DNA of 64,000 nucleotides from Nocardioides insulae DSM 17944 (GTDB lineage Bacteria; Actinomycetota; Actinomycetes; Propionibacteriales; Nocardioidaceae): contig NZ_AUGU01000013.1 of the NCBI RefSeq assembly GCF_000422825.1, positions 124,001 through 188,000 on the forward strand. Direction: 5' to 3'. The translations under genes were made by a program, and so were the position numbers. Numbering within the stretch: the stretch's first letter is position 1; every line of letters starts with the position of its first letter. Below the pieces are notes generated by a model. That model saw only the letters and a program-made list of their open reading frames with translations. It did no database searches and had not been told where the DNA came from. Positions 54,537 to 63,327 of this stretch are shown here, one piece after another.

Positions 54537-55126
54537 AGGAAGATCGCCAGGTTCTGGGTGCGCAGCACCGACTCGTCGACCGCGATGTGGCGTCTGGCCA
54601 GCAACCAGCGGTCCCCGGTAAGCCGGAGCAGGTCGGTACGTCCTGCCGAGATCAGCGAGGGCTCGTTGACGTCGCCACGGCTGCGGAAGAGCAGGACACC
54701 CGACTCCACCACCAGTTCATCCCCCGCGTCGGTTTCGAAGGTGCGAACGTTGGAGATGTGGTGCCGGATCCGCGAGGGTGGGTCCTCGGTCCAGGCGTGT
54801 TCTGTCTGGAACCGGGCAACCCGGCGACTCAGGGAGTACTTGTCCTCGTCGAAGTGGGCCATCCGCTTGGCGGTGTCGTAGCCGGTGCCCATCGCTGTGG
54901 TCACCCGGATCGGCATGTAGTAGTGGATGTCCTCGGCGAGCAGGTCCAGCCAGACGTCGTAGTCTTGGTGGTCCAGCACGTAGGCCTCCTCGACCAGCCA
55001 GTGATGCATGGCCAGGTGCCGCGGATCATCGAAGGGCAGCGACCGACCGACTGCCTGCGTGGTGGGGGCGTCCTGCCCCAGCGGGGAGTCGGAGGAGCGG
55101 ATCGGGATGTAGGTCGTCACGAGCAC
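54533..55126 (-). CDS. ring-hydroxylating dioxygenase beta subunit
   Basis: A 197-residue NTF2-like subunit: HHWLVEEAYVLDHQDYDVWL, then LLAEDIHYYMPIRVT, then RHHISNVR and LLARRHIAVDESVL. These subunits support the alpha3beta3 hexamer and carry no cofactor. It overlaps the alpha gene by ten bases. Confidence 0.9.
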   Translation of the reverse strand: MLVTTYIPIRSSDSPLGQDAPTTQAVGRSLPFDDPRHLAMHHWLVEEAYVLDHQDYDVWLDLLAEDIHYYMPIRVTTAMGTGYDTAKRMAHFDEDKYSLSRRVARFQTEHAWTEDPPSRIRHHISNVRTFETDAGDELVVESGVLLFRSRGDVNEPSLISAGRTDLLRLTGDRWLLARRHIAVDESVLRTQNLAIFL

Positions 55127-56511
55127 TCGCTCCCCTCGTCTTTGCGTCGGCCGACCACAGTGGGGGCGACCACGGGTGGCGGCGTCTCGAGGTAGTCAGC
55201 CCACGCGTTGAGCAGGGCGCGCTGGTTGTATTCGCCGTAGCCGACCCGGGCGACGCCCGGCCCGGCGAACTCCCCTTCGGTCAGTGGCGTGACGACCGGC
55301 TGGTCATCGTTGAGCAGCCCCATCCGTCCGTTGAGCAGCAGGCTGCGCGCCATGGTGCCGCCGGCCGTGTTAGTGAGCGAGACCCAGTTCTCAACGTCGT
55401 CCTGCTCGAACATGCCGCTGCTTCCGAAGCACATCAGGTATGCCTTGTAGGACAGCTTCTTGAACTCCTCGGGCGCTTCCTTGTCCACGACGAACCAGGA
55501 AAGGACTTCAGTCTCATCAGCGCTGATGGGCTGCCATTGGCGCAGCGAGATGAACGGGAGGACGTCGTCGGAGTCGGCGACCTTGGGCCAGTTGTGCACC
55601 AGGCTGAGGTTCGGGAAGACCGAGGCGGCCGATATCATGAAGCCGTCGCGGCCGATCACGTCGAGTTGCTCCGCGGACCACTGATCCTTCATCCGCTTGA
55701 TCATCTCGTCGGGATACCCCACGTACTTCAGCCGCTCTTCGAGCGAGCCTGGGGGGAGTTTGTACGTCGTACCGCCGCCGTTGCCGGCCCAGTAGGTGCA
55801 CCCGTCCTTGCGCTTCTCGGCCTTCGGCTCGCGGAACAGGCCGATCTCCACGACGCTGGTGTGGGTCTGCGGGGTGTGGTACATGTCGCCGGCGAAGTTC
55901 TCCGCGCCGATCTTCCAATTGGCCTTCACCCGCCAGCGCTGTGGCCCTAGCACTTCAACCCCGCTGGGACTCTGGTTGGTGTAGTAGTCGAGGTAGAACG
56001 CGAAGTCGCCCAGGAACTCGCTCAGTGGCGGCGCTTCGGGGTCCATCGAGACGAAGATCAGGCCGTTGTACGTGTCCAGGCTTGGAGCCGGCACGAGGCG
56101 CTGCCCCTTGCGCGCGAACCCCTCCTCGCCGCCATATGCCTCCTGGTGGAACGGGAGTCCGACGATGCGGCCGTCGTTCTTGTACGACCAGCCGTGGTAG
56201 GGGCACCGGAAGTGCGAGGCGTTGCCCTGCTCGGCACGACAGACCTGCATCCCCCGATGCAGGCACATGTTGAACATCGCGTGGATTTCACCCGACTGCG
56301 CCCGGCTGACGATGAACGAGTTGTCCATCACGCGGCGAACGACGTAGTCACCGACCTGCGGAATCTCCGACTCGTGCGCAACGAACATCCAAGAACGCGA
56401 GAACAGGCGCTCCTTCTCCGCCTCGAACACTTCGGCATCGTTGTAGATGTGCGCGGGGAGCATCCCACGACGCACGTTCGCCAGCACCTCGTCGGCGTCT
56501 CGCATGATCAC
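55117..56511 (-). CDS. Rieske ring-hydroxylating dioxygenase alpha subunit
   Basis: A 464-residue catalytic subunit. The [2Fe-2S] Rieske site is Cys83 and His85 (CLHRG) with Cys103 and His106 (CPYHGW). The mononuclear iron site is His212 and His217 in the stretch ENFAGDMYHTPQTHTS, with an Asp in EQDDVENW (about 371-372). It adds molecular oxygen across an aromatic ring to give a cis-dihydrodiol. Gene order alpha-beta-small-SDR-ferredoxin-reductase-aldolase points to a phthalate-like aromatic acid, by inference. It is the first gene of the leftward catabolic operon. Confidence 0.92.
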   Translation of the reverse strand: MIMRDADEVLANVRRGMLPAHIYNDAEVFEAEKERLFSRSWMFVAHESEIPQVGDYVVRRVMDNSFIVSRAQSGEIHAMFNMCLHRGMQVCRAEQGNASHFRCPYHGWSYKNDGRIVGLPFHQEAYGGEEGFARKGQRLVPAPSLDTYNGLIFVSMDPEAPPLSEFLGDFAFYLDYYTNQSPSGVEVLGPQRWRVKANWKIGAENFAGDMYHTPQTHTSVVEIGLFREPKAEKRKDGCTYWAGNGGGTTYKLPPGSLEERLKYVGYPDEMIKRMKDQWSAEQLDVIGRDGFMISAASVFPNLSLVHNWPKVADSDDVLPFISLRQWQPISADETEVLSWFVVDKEAPEEFKKLSYKAYLMCFGSSGMFEQDDVENWVSLTNTAGGTMARSLLLNGRMGLLNDDQPVVTPLTEGEFAGPGVARVGYGEYNQRALLNAWADYLETPPPVVAPTVVGRRKDEGSECS

Positions 56512-56520
56512 TCCTTCGAT

Positions 56521-56545
56521 CTCTGATTCTCAGAGTCTAATTCTG
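56521..56545. promoter_or_regulatory. shared operator motif, dioxygenase operon
   Basis: CTCTG-N5-CAGAGTCT-N2-TTCTG, ten bases before the alpha-subunit ATG. Twenty of 25 bases match 60405-60429 upstream of the transporter operon. CTCTG/CAGAG is a perfect inverted repeat. Confidence 0.65.
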
Positions 56546-56555
56546 CTTAGCAGAA
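56541..56555. promoter_or_regulatory. second palindrome upstream of the dioxygenase operon
   Basis: TTCTGCTTAGCAGAA is a perfect inverted repeat (six-base arms, three-base centre) that overlaps the end of the shared motif. It may be a second regulator-binding half or site. Confidence 0.5.
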
Positions 56556-56959
56556 CCCGCAAGGTCAAGGGCTATTCGGAATGAGCGCCCGCGATAGACG
56601 ACGTAGAGGCAAACGCGAGGCGCCGACCCTCCACACAGCGGGCGGACCGGCCGAGCACGGCCGGTGGTCACCTCTGTCCCCCGGTCCGGGAGGGCGCTAC
56701 GGTCAGCCCAAGCCCACGGAACGGCACCAGCCAGTCCCTGAAGCAATGGCGGCCCGTGACTGCGTCGAGAAGTGAGCTCCGATCGGCATCCGACGATGCC
56801 ACCGGGACCCGCGGCGACCACATCCGTTCATGGACGAGTCAACTGGTCGCGTGTCGCTGCGCCGGTCCAAGACGCCGTTTCGCTTCGCCGACGCGACGAC
56901 ACCCGTCCGCCCCAACTATGGTCGGCGCTCTCGACCCACCAGGTCGAAGGCCCACCGAG
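56556..56959. other. intergenic region between dioxygenase and transporter operons
   Basis: About 400 bp without a convincing gene; short open frames on both strands show no recognisable protein. No transporter-operon terminator was found. Confidence 0.35.
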
Positions 56960-57739
56960 TCACGCAAGGCGTCGTTGGGCGATCAAGAAGAGCCAGTTTC
57001 CGATGAGGGAGATCAGCGCGACGACGCTGACCACGGCAAGTAATTGATCGTAGGCGGAGGCGCCATAGGCCTGGGACATCTCGACTCCTAGCCCCTCAGG
57101 CGAGCCGAAGAACTCCGAGATCACGACCGCCAAGAAAGCGGCACCAAAGCCGAGCCGCATCCCGACGATGATGGACGGTACCGCAGCTCTGAGCGTGATG
57201 CGCCACGCCATCGCGACATGTCCGAGATCGAGCGAGTGACCCAGTTTGATCAAGGGCGCCGGCACCGTCGCCACCCCCGCTGACACATTCACAATGATCG
57301 GGAAGACAGCGACGAGGACGGCCATCGTGATCTTGGCCGAATGCCCGACACCGAAGATTCCAAGCAGGATCGGCAGGAAGACGATGTGAGGGATGCTGCC
57401 GTATCCACGCACCATCGGTGAGAAGACGGCGCCGAGGAACGGGACTGTCGCCAGCAGGTAGCCGACCAGGATCCCCAACGAGGTCGCGACGACGAAGCCC
57501 ACCGAAGCGGACCCCAATGAGTCTAGCGTTGCCGGGGCCAACCCGCCTCGCGTGAATCCCTCCCATAGAGCAGAGACTGTCGCTGCAGGCGAGGCGATGT
57601 AGGGGGACGCGGAAGATACCACGGACCAACCGATTAAGAATACGCAAACGATGCCAACATTCAGCAGCAGACTCCCGACGCTCGGCAGGGTCCGCGTGCG
57701 AGACGCAATCGTAGTATTGGGCGCTACGGTGGTGCTCAT
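56960..57739 (-). CDS. ABC transporter permease (TauC/SsuC-like), second copy
   Basis: A 259-residue inner-membrane permease with about six hydrophobic segments and the BPD_transp_1 layout. The EAA-type loop region is seen as AWRITLRAAVPSIIVGMRLG. The ATG at 57739 overlaps the preceding permease stop (ATGA). It forms a heterodimeric channel with the adjacent permease. Upstream open frame before the ATG is non-coding in character. Confidence 0.85.
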   Translation of the reverse strand: MSTTVAPNTTIASRTRTLPSVGSLLLNVGIVCVFLIGWSVVSSASPYIASPAATVSALWEGFTRGGLAPATLDSLGSASVGFVVATSLGILVGYLLATVPFLGAVFSPMVRGYGSIPHIVFLPILLGIFGVGHSAKITMAVLVAVFPIIVNVSAGVATVPAPLIKLGHSLDLGHVAMAWRITLRAAVPSIIVGMRLGFGAAFLAVVISEFFGSPEGLGVEMSQAYGASAYDQLLAVVSVVALISLIGNWLFLIAQRRLA

Positions 57740-58524
57740 GCCACTCGATCCCGACGTAGTTCCTTCTCCATCTTCGTGAGCCCAACGTCGATAAGGACTG
57801 CCAATACGCAGATCAAAAGGATCAATGCATACATCTGATCCACGGCGAAGGCATGATAGGTATGCGCCACAGAATATCCAAGTCCGGTCGCAGACACAAT
57901 GAATTCCATTCCGATCGTGCTCACAACGGCAGCCAACAGACCCAGTCGTACCCCGGGGAAGATATGCGGGACTGCCGCTGGGAAATGAACCTTCCTGAAC
58001 GCGGCCGCCCGTGACATCTGCAGTGATTTCGCGAGTCGATCCAGCGAGACGGGTACCGACAACAGGCCATTCGCCACACTCATCGCCACCGGGACGGTCA
58101 CCACAACGGAGACGATCAATACGATAGGAGCCCTGGTCAGGCCGAATATCGTTAGCAACAGCGGATAGAAGATGAGAAGTGGAACGGCCTGAACAGAGGC
58201 CAGGTACCCGAGAAAGACATTTCGCGTCATCGAAGGGAGCGCAGTCAGGAGAAACCCGATGAAGCCGCCGCACAACGCTCCTATGCCGAACCCGAGCCCG
58301 ATGTTAATCAGCGTCGACCGCAGGTCCACCCTCACCTCAGTCAGCCCAAACAAATCGAAGAACTGAGGGATGAACAGGCTTGGCCGCGACCAGGTCATCG
58401 GGTCGAGCAGACCTGTGCGTGACCCGAGTTCCCAAACCGCCGCGATCGCAACCAGCACGAGGAACCGCGAGGCGTAGACGGCAGTCGGCCGCATGCCACG
58501 TCCACTCCTAGAGTTCCGGTTCAT
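57736..58524 (-). CDS. ABC transporter permease (TauC/SsuC-like), first copy
   Basis: A 262-residue permease with about six hydrophobic segments. The coupling loop appears as AAFRKVHFPAAVPHIFPGVRLG. It overlaps the ATPase stop by four bases. Two distinct permeases in one operon, rather than a homodimer, occur in several aromatic-acid and phthalate uptake systems. Confidence 0.85.
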   Translation of the reverse strand: MNRNSRSGRGMRPTAVYASRFLVLVAIAAVWELGSRTGLLDPMTWSRPSLFIPQFFDLFGLTEVRVDLRSTLINIGLGFGIGALCGGFIGFLLTALPSMTRNVFLGYLASVQAVPLLIFYPLLLTIFGLTRAPIVLIVSVVVTVPVAMSVANGLLSVPVSLDRLAKSLQMSRAAAFRKVHFPAAVPHIFPGVRLGLLAAVVSTIGMEFIVSATGLGYSVAHTYHAFAVDQMYALILLICVLAVLIDVGLTKMEKELRRDRVA

Positions 58525-59330
58525 GTGGAACTCGTCGAAAGGTGCATCGCGCGCGACTCCTCTTGGAGGAGCTTCCAGATCTCCGCTTCAAGGCTTTGGA
58601 ACTTGGGATTGAGCGGAAGGTCCTCCGTCCGCGGGCGGGGGAGGTCGATCACGACTCGAGCCTTGAGAGTTGCGGGGCGGCGAGAAAGCACCCATACCTC
58701 GTCGGAGAGTGCCACCGCCTCCCCGATATCGTGCGTCACGAAGAGAACGTTGCAGTTGACCCGCTCCCATGTTCGGGTCAACTCGACTCCCATCACGCTC
58801 CGCGTCTGCTGATCCAAGGCACCGAACGGCTCATCCATGAGGAGCAGCGCAGGGTCAGTAATCAAAGCGCGTGCGATCGACACCCGCTGACGCATTCCAC
58901 CGGACAACTCACTGGGCAAGGAATCGGCGAAGCCGTCAAGACCGACCGTGGTCAACAGTGCTCGTGCGCGCTCGCGACGCTCACTCCGCCGGACACCATT
59001 GACTTCGAGCGGGAAGGCGACATTGTCCAGTACCGTTCTCCAGGGAAGCAGCGCGGCCTCTTGAAAAACCATAGAGGTGCTGGACTGAGGACCCGTTACT
59101 GCTGTTCCATCGAGAAGTACCGATCCCTGCGTCGGCTTCAGTAGCCCACAGGCGAGGTCCAAGAGTGTGCTCTTACCGCACCCACTGGGACCGATGATGG
59201 AGACGAATTTCCCTCCAGAGACTTTCGCGGTCAGGCTGTCAACCGCCAGCGTCGATCCGGTCTTGCTCGGATACTCAAGACTGACATCGGCGAACTGAAC
59301 GGAGCGATCTTCGCTCAATGCAACACTCAC
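58521..59330 (-). CDS. ABC transporter ATP-binding protein (TauB/SsuB-like)
   Basis: A 269-residue ATPase. Walker A is GPSGCGKST, the signature is LSGGMRQR, Walker B is LLLMDEPFGALD, and the H-loop is in FVTHDIGEAV. The start GTG 59330 overlaps the binding-protein stop (GTGA), and the family begins there. It energises uptake through the two permeases. Confidence 0.9.
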   Translation of the reverse strand: MSVALSEDRSVQFADVSLEYPSKTGSTLAVDSLTAKVSGGKFVSIIGPSGCGKSTLLDLACGLLKPTQGSVLLDGTAVTGPQSSTSMVFQEAALLPWRTVLDNVAFPLEVNGVRRSERRERARALLTTVGLDGFADSLPSELSGGMRQRVSIARALITDPALLLMDEPFGALDQQTRSVMGVELTRTWERVNCNVLFVTHDIGEAVALSDEVWVLSRRPATLKARVVIDLPRPRTEDLPLNPKFQSLEAEIWKLLQEESRAMHLSTSST

Positions 59331-60343
59331 ATCGAATCCACGATGCTCGTGTCGAGGAGTCCCTCGAAGTCGGCGGTCTCGGCAAGGCCGAGGTCGACGG
59401 CTGCCTTGGCTGGCGCCTCGATGTATGCCTCGCTGATGTCGAGCGTCCACGCAGTCTTGTCAACACCCGAGAGGGCCTGCTCGGCGACCTCGGGATCGAG
59501 ATCAAGGTGCTTTCCCCAGATGCCAGCGGCCTCGCTGGGGCTGTTCTTGATCAGATCTAACGCCTTGCTGAGACTGGCCATCCAGCGCTTGAGTCCGTCT
59601 GGATTCTCTTTGAGTTCCTCCGAGGTGGTGCAAATGCACACGTCGGCCCACGTGTCGATCAGAGATTTGGAGTCAATGGCGATTTCGCCCGACCCATCAG
59701 CAACGACCGCGGTCGACTGCGGTGGAACCAGAGCTCCCAGGTCGACGATGCCCTCCGCCACCGCCGGCCAGACCGAGGCATAGTCGCCAACGGTGACGAT
59801 CTCAGTGTCCTTTCCGGGGGTCAGCCCCCCAGTTGTTACACCAAGCTTAGCGAAGAACTCGACGGGACTACCCGATCCCGCAATTCCGATCTTCTTGCCT
59901 GCCAGATCTTGGGGCCTCGAGATCCCGGCACCCTTCTTCGAGACGAAGACTACCGAGGGCTGATTGAACCCGCCGCCGATGATGCGCAGGTTCTTGGCAC
60001 CGCCTTGGTATCCGAGTACGGCAGAGATCGTGGCGGCCGACCCCACTCGGCTCTTCCCCAGAATGGCGCGAACGGTGTCAGTGCCTCCCGAGACGTGGAT
60101 GTTCTTGGTGTCGACCCCGTCGGCCTTGTAGTACTTCGCGGCTGCGATCACATAGGGCGCCGCGCAGACGATCGAATCAAGACCCGAGACGGCAACCTCA
60201 CCGCTGGATGATCCACCGCCACCGTCGGATGCCTCTGAGCTCCCGCAGGCGGAGAGGAGGATCGCCCCCGCTCCGGCGACCCCCAAACCCAGTACCCCAC
60301 GCCGACTGATCCCGCTGTTCCCTGCTCGGCCCCATGTGCTCAT
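59327..60343 (-). CDS. ABC substrate-binding lipoprotein (TauA/SsuA-like)
   Basis: A 338-residue binding protein. The N-terminus combines a Tat-like SRRGVLGLG (13-21) with a lipobox LLSAC (Cys33). The mature part is a type II periplasmic fold of the taurine/nitrate/aromatic sulfonate class (KKIGIAGSGSPVEFF, DYASVWPAVAEGIVD). It would deliver an anionic, probably aromatic, substrate to the permeases. GGGAGAT precedes the ATG. It is the first gene of the leftward uptake operon. Confidence 0.87.
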   Translation of the reverse strand: MSTWGRAGNSGISRRGVLGLGVAGAGAILLSACGSSEASDGGGGSSSGEVAVSGLDSIVCAAPYVIAAAKYYKADGVDTKNIHVSGGTDTVRAILGKSRVGSAATISAVLGYQGGAKNLRIIGGGFNQPSVVFVSKKGAGISRPQDLAGKKIGIAGSGSPVEFFAKLGVTTGGLTPGKDTEIVTVGDYASVWPAVAEGIVDLGALVPPQSTAVVADGSGEIAIDSKSLIDTWADVCICTTSEELKENPDGLKRWMASLSKALDLIKNSPSEAAGIWGKHLDLDPEVAEQALSGVDKTAWTLDISEAYIEAPAKAAVDLGLAETADFEGLLDTSIVDSM

Positions 60344-60404
60344 TGCATCTCCCTCGAATACCACGTCCTGGTGTGACGGTCGTCGCACTCTAATCGCGGG
60401 TTTC

Positions 60405-60429
60405 CTCTGTTGTCCAGAGTCTTGTTCTG
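60405..60429. promoter_or_regulatory. shared operator motif, transporter operon
   Basis: CTCTG-N5-CAGAGTCT-N2-TTCTG, 62 bp before the binding-protein ATG, in the same orientation as the copy at 56521-56545. Confidence 0.65.
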
Positions 60430-60637
60430 AAGCGCGAAGCGCCGCGGTCTGTTGTCCTCAGCGGTGGGTCAGCAGGAGGTGGAAGCAGAACGACCCAGCC
60501 GCTGAGATGGGAGCTCATCGCGCGCAATAGTCTCCGTGCGTCGATGCGCCCGACTCCTCGCGCCGAGTTCGTCGCCCAGCCGGTCACAGAGATCGCAGCG
60601 CCCTATGTGTGGCTACAGGGGGTCCGCGAGCAGCTGC

Positions 60638-60833
60638 GCGTGGTCCTTCGAGCGTGCGTTGGAACATCCGGCGTGGGGACCTCGCAAGGTCTGGGCGATC
60701 GTCCGTCATAACGGGCACGTCGTGTCTGAGGCGACCGCGCTGCGCACTCTGCGGGGCGAGGGGTTGACTTCTGTCGGCCCCCTACCAGCGTGAACGTAGG
60801 AAGCTGGTCGAGCGGAGGAGGGCGGCGTTCGCG
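60638..60833 (+). pseudogene. IS3-family transposase OrfB fragment (middle part)
   Basis: The plus strand encodes HPAWGPRKVWAIVRHNGHVV then SEATALRTLRGEGL, and after a frameshift near 60775 YQRERRKLVERRRAAFA. This is the internal part of IS3-type OrfB just before the integrase core. The catalytic DDE domain is missing. Confidence 0.7.
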
Positions 60834-61102
60834 ACCAGCCATGGCATGTCGCCAGGCCCGATCCGGGATGTCGATGAGCTGGCAGAACCTTGCAGTCGAC
60901 ATGCCCGCCTCGACGCGGATCACCTCGAGGGGCCCGACCTGCCCTCCGCGAACGTTCTCCACACCCTCGACGCGACTGCGGCCTCGCCGAGTGCCTGGGT
61001 CAGGTCCGCGACCTCGGCCTCGAGCTGTTCCTCCCAGACCGAGGCCCGGACCTCCCGGCCGCAAACCCGGTCTTCCCAGCCTCGAGGAAGTCGACCTTCC
61101 AC
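60834..61102 (-). pseudogene. IS3-family OrfA tail and OrfB start, inverted fragment
   Basis: The minus strand encodes VWEEQLEAEVADLTQALGEA (leucine-zipper end of OrfA) and then, in another frame, MSTARFCQLIDIPDRAW (beginning of OrfB). It abuts the plus-strand OrfB fragment head to head, so the insertion sequence is both truncated and rearranged. Confidence 0.65.
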
Positions 61103-61292
61103 TCTCCGATCGATTGCTCAGGCGCTTTCTCGCTGCACCCCACCCTCGGCGATCTACATCTCATCGTCGCGCCCGACTATCGAGAAGCCACCGACCGCCT
61201 CTGTCCCGACTCCGGGACGAGCACCGCGACGCCCCCGGCCTCTGAGCACCTCCGGAGCCCACAGATGCAGCCCGGGGCAGCGGCCGGGGGGG
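61103..61292. other. spacer between IS debris and the oxidoreductase operon
   Basis: No gene or clear repeat is recognised in these 190 bases. Confidence 0.3.
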
Positions 61293-62366
61293 TCATACCG
61301 ACGGGAGTTCGATCGGCATGCCGGTTCGTGAGGACTCGTAGATCGCGAGTACGACGGCCAATGCGTTGCGGGCCTCGCGGCCGGTGACGAGTGGGTCACG
61401 TCCCTCGAGGACAGCTGCTATGAAATCGTCGATCTGCTGGGCGTGGTAGGGCATCAGGCCTTCGTGCACCTTCGACAGCGGGGGGTCAGACTCGACGTCA
61501 GTGCCGTAGGGCAGGCGGTAAGTGGTTTGCCCAGGAATGGTCCAGATGTCGCAATAGGCCGGTTCCCCTTCGGGGAACTCGGTCACGCTTACGGTCGCTC
61601 CGGACGTGCCGGTGACCAGGACTTGAGTTCCCAACCCGGGCGAATAGGTTGTGGCGGCGGAGACCACGCCGAGTGCGCCGTTCTCGAACTCCAGTGTGGC
61701 GGCGGCGGTGTCCTCGACCTCGATGTCAGCACCATGTTTGAGCGTGGCGATCCGTCCGGTGACGCGGACAACGGGGCACCCGACGATCCACTGGAGAAGG
61801 TCGATGTAGTGGATCGCTTGATTGATCAGCACGCCGCCGCCGTCGGCGGTCCACGTGCCCCGCCAGGGATCGGCGTTGAAGTACGCGGAGTCTCGGCCCA
61901 GTCGAAGGGTCATGCTGCCGAGTGTCGGGGTTCCGAGATCTCCACGTGTGACGGCAAGCTTCGCAGCTCGAGATGCCTCCCAGAACCGGCGCTGGAAGAG
62001 CGCGCCGAACGTGATCCCGGCTGTGTCGGCCGCCTCGATCATCCGGTCGGCCTCGTCAAGAGTGATGGCGATCGGCTTCTCGCACAGCACATGTACCCCG
62101 GCTGTCGCGGCGGCCAGCACTGCTGCTTCGTGCGCGGGGTGGGGCGAGGCGACCGTGAGCGCGTCGAGCTTGGCATTGGCGAGCATTCGCCCTAGGTCGT
62201 CGTAGTGCTCGGGTACCGAGAAAGTCGTGGCGAATTCAGCCGCGCGTCCCGGGTCCACGTCGCACACTGCGACCAGCTCGACGGCCGGGTTGTTCTGGAG
62301 GGCTTTGACGTGGTTGAGCGCTATCCGGCCGCAGCCGGTGATGCCGACACGGAGTCGCTGAGGCAT
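61293..62366 (-). CDS. Gfo/Idh/MocA family oxidoreductase
   Basis: A 357-residue NAD(P)-dependent dehydrogenase. The Rossmann start is RVGITGCGRIALNHVKAL, followed by VASPHPAHEAAVLAA and the catalytic HVLCEKPIAITLDEAD. The C-terminal sheet domain contains DGGGVLINQAIHYIDLLQW, with a His in the usual active-site place. Substrates are inositols, sugars or their acids. AAAGGA precedes the ATG at 62366. It is the most downstream gene of a leftward run with an isomerase and an SDR. Confidence 0.87.
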   Translation of the reverse strand: MPQRLRVGITGCGRIALNHVKALQNNPAVELVAVCDVDPGRAAEFATTFSVPEHYDDLGRMLANAKLDALTVASPHPAHEAAVLAAATAGVHVLCEKPIAITLDEADRMIEAADTAGITFGALFQRRFWEASRAAKLAVTRGDLGTPTLGSMTLRLGRDSAYFNADPWRGTWTADGGGVLINQAIHYIDLLQWIVGCPVVRVTGRIATLKHGADIEVEDTAAATLEFENGALGVVSAATTYSPGLGTQVLVTGTSGATVSVTEFPEGEPAYCDIWTIPGQTTYRLPYGTDVESDPPLSKVHEGLMPYHAQQIDDFIAAVLEGRDPLVTGREARNALAVVLAIYESSRTGMPIELPSV

Positions 62367-62481
62367 GAGGTTCCTTTTCTCGGGGGCTGGCGAGTTAGTA
62401 GCCAACGGGTGGGTAGGAGTATCAGCGCACTGAGCCAGAAGCCCCGCGAGTGGCGGGGGGTGGGGGCTTGCCGATACCGGG

Positions 62482-63327
62482 TCAGATAGGCAGCGCCGTC
62501 TCGACGGTTCGACGCAATGCCCTGTAGGCCAGGTCAGCCTGCGTGCGGAGGTCAAGGGTGGCGTGGGCGCGGACCGGTGTCTCGATCGAGATCACCTCTA
62601 GGGCGCCGCACGCTCGGAGAGTTGAGGCCAGTGGAAGGTCGCCGTCGCCTGGGAGCTTGCGATCCTCGCGTGCCTCGACTATCAGGTCTTGGGTTGTTGA
62701 GGGTGCGGGCTCGATGGTCGTGTCGGCGAGCTGGACATAGTTGAGGAGTTCGGCCGGTACCGCTGCCAAGTCGGCGGGTGACCCACCTGAGCGCTCTAGG
62801 TGCAAGGTGTCGATGACCAAGGCTGCGGCGGAGCTGGATGCGTGTGAGGCGATGTGCAGCGCCTCTGCGAGGGTCCGAATCTCGCTGAAAGCCATGAACT
62901 CAAGGCTGAGTTGTAGACCGCGGCTCTCTGCCTCCACGCACAGGTCGGCGTATCGATCGGCTTGGCGCTGGTGGTCGGGGTCGCTGCCGTTGACTAGCAC
63001 GGCGCGGGCGCCGAGCTCGACAGCTGCGTCCAGAATGTGCAGGGCCTCGTCAGGGTCCTTGTCGGGATGGAGCCTAAGCACCTCTACGTCGTGGACGGTG
63101 AGCCCGGCGTCGTCGAGGCGGCGACAGGTCTCGCGCACCATGAGTGTGCGTCCGCCGAGCATCGGCCAGGCGGTGTCGCTGGCGGCGGGGCAGACCCTGA
63201 TCCCGACGCTGTCGAAGCCGGCGTCCGCTGCTGCGGTGACCAGCTCGGGTGGTGAGGCCTGGATCGCGGTCAGAGGCGACAAAGACAGCCGCGGCCACAT
63301 GTTCTTGCTGATCGATGTCTGGCTCAT
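62482..63327 (-). CDS. sugar phosphate isomerase/epimerase family TIM-barrel protein
   Basis: A 281-residue xylose-isomerase-like barrel. LVTAAADAGFDSVGIRV, then LSLEFMAFSEIRTLAEAL, and VIDTLHLERSGGSPADL carry the metal ligands (Glu, Asp, His). It may be an inosose dehydratase or keto-sugar epimerase. The ATG at 63327 overlaps the upstream SDR stop (TGATG). It is separated from the Gfo/Idh gene by 115 bp. Confidence 0.8.
   Translation of the reverse strand: MSQTSISKNMWPRLSLSPLTAIQASPPELVTAAADAGFDSVGIRVCPAASDTAWPMLGGRTLMVRETCRRLDDAGLTVHDVEVLRLHPDKDPDEALHILDAAVELGARAVLVNGSDPDHQRQADRYADLCVEAESRGLQLSLEFMAFSEIRTLAEALHIASHASSSAAALVIDTLHLERSGGSPADLAAVPAELLNYVQLADTTIEPAPSTTQDLIVEAREDRKLPGDGDLPLASTLRACGALEVISIETPVRAHATLDLRTQADLAYRALRRTVETALPI

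Noticed and set aside
56580..56955. Possible transposase fragment on the minus strand
   Set aside because: Short phrases looked suggestive but no IS motif could be matched.
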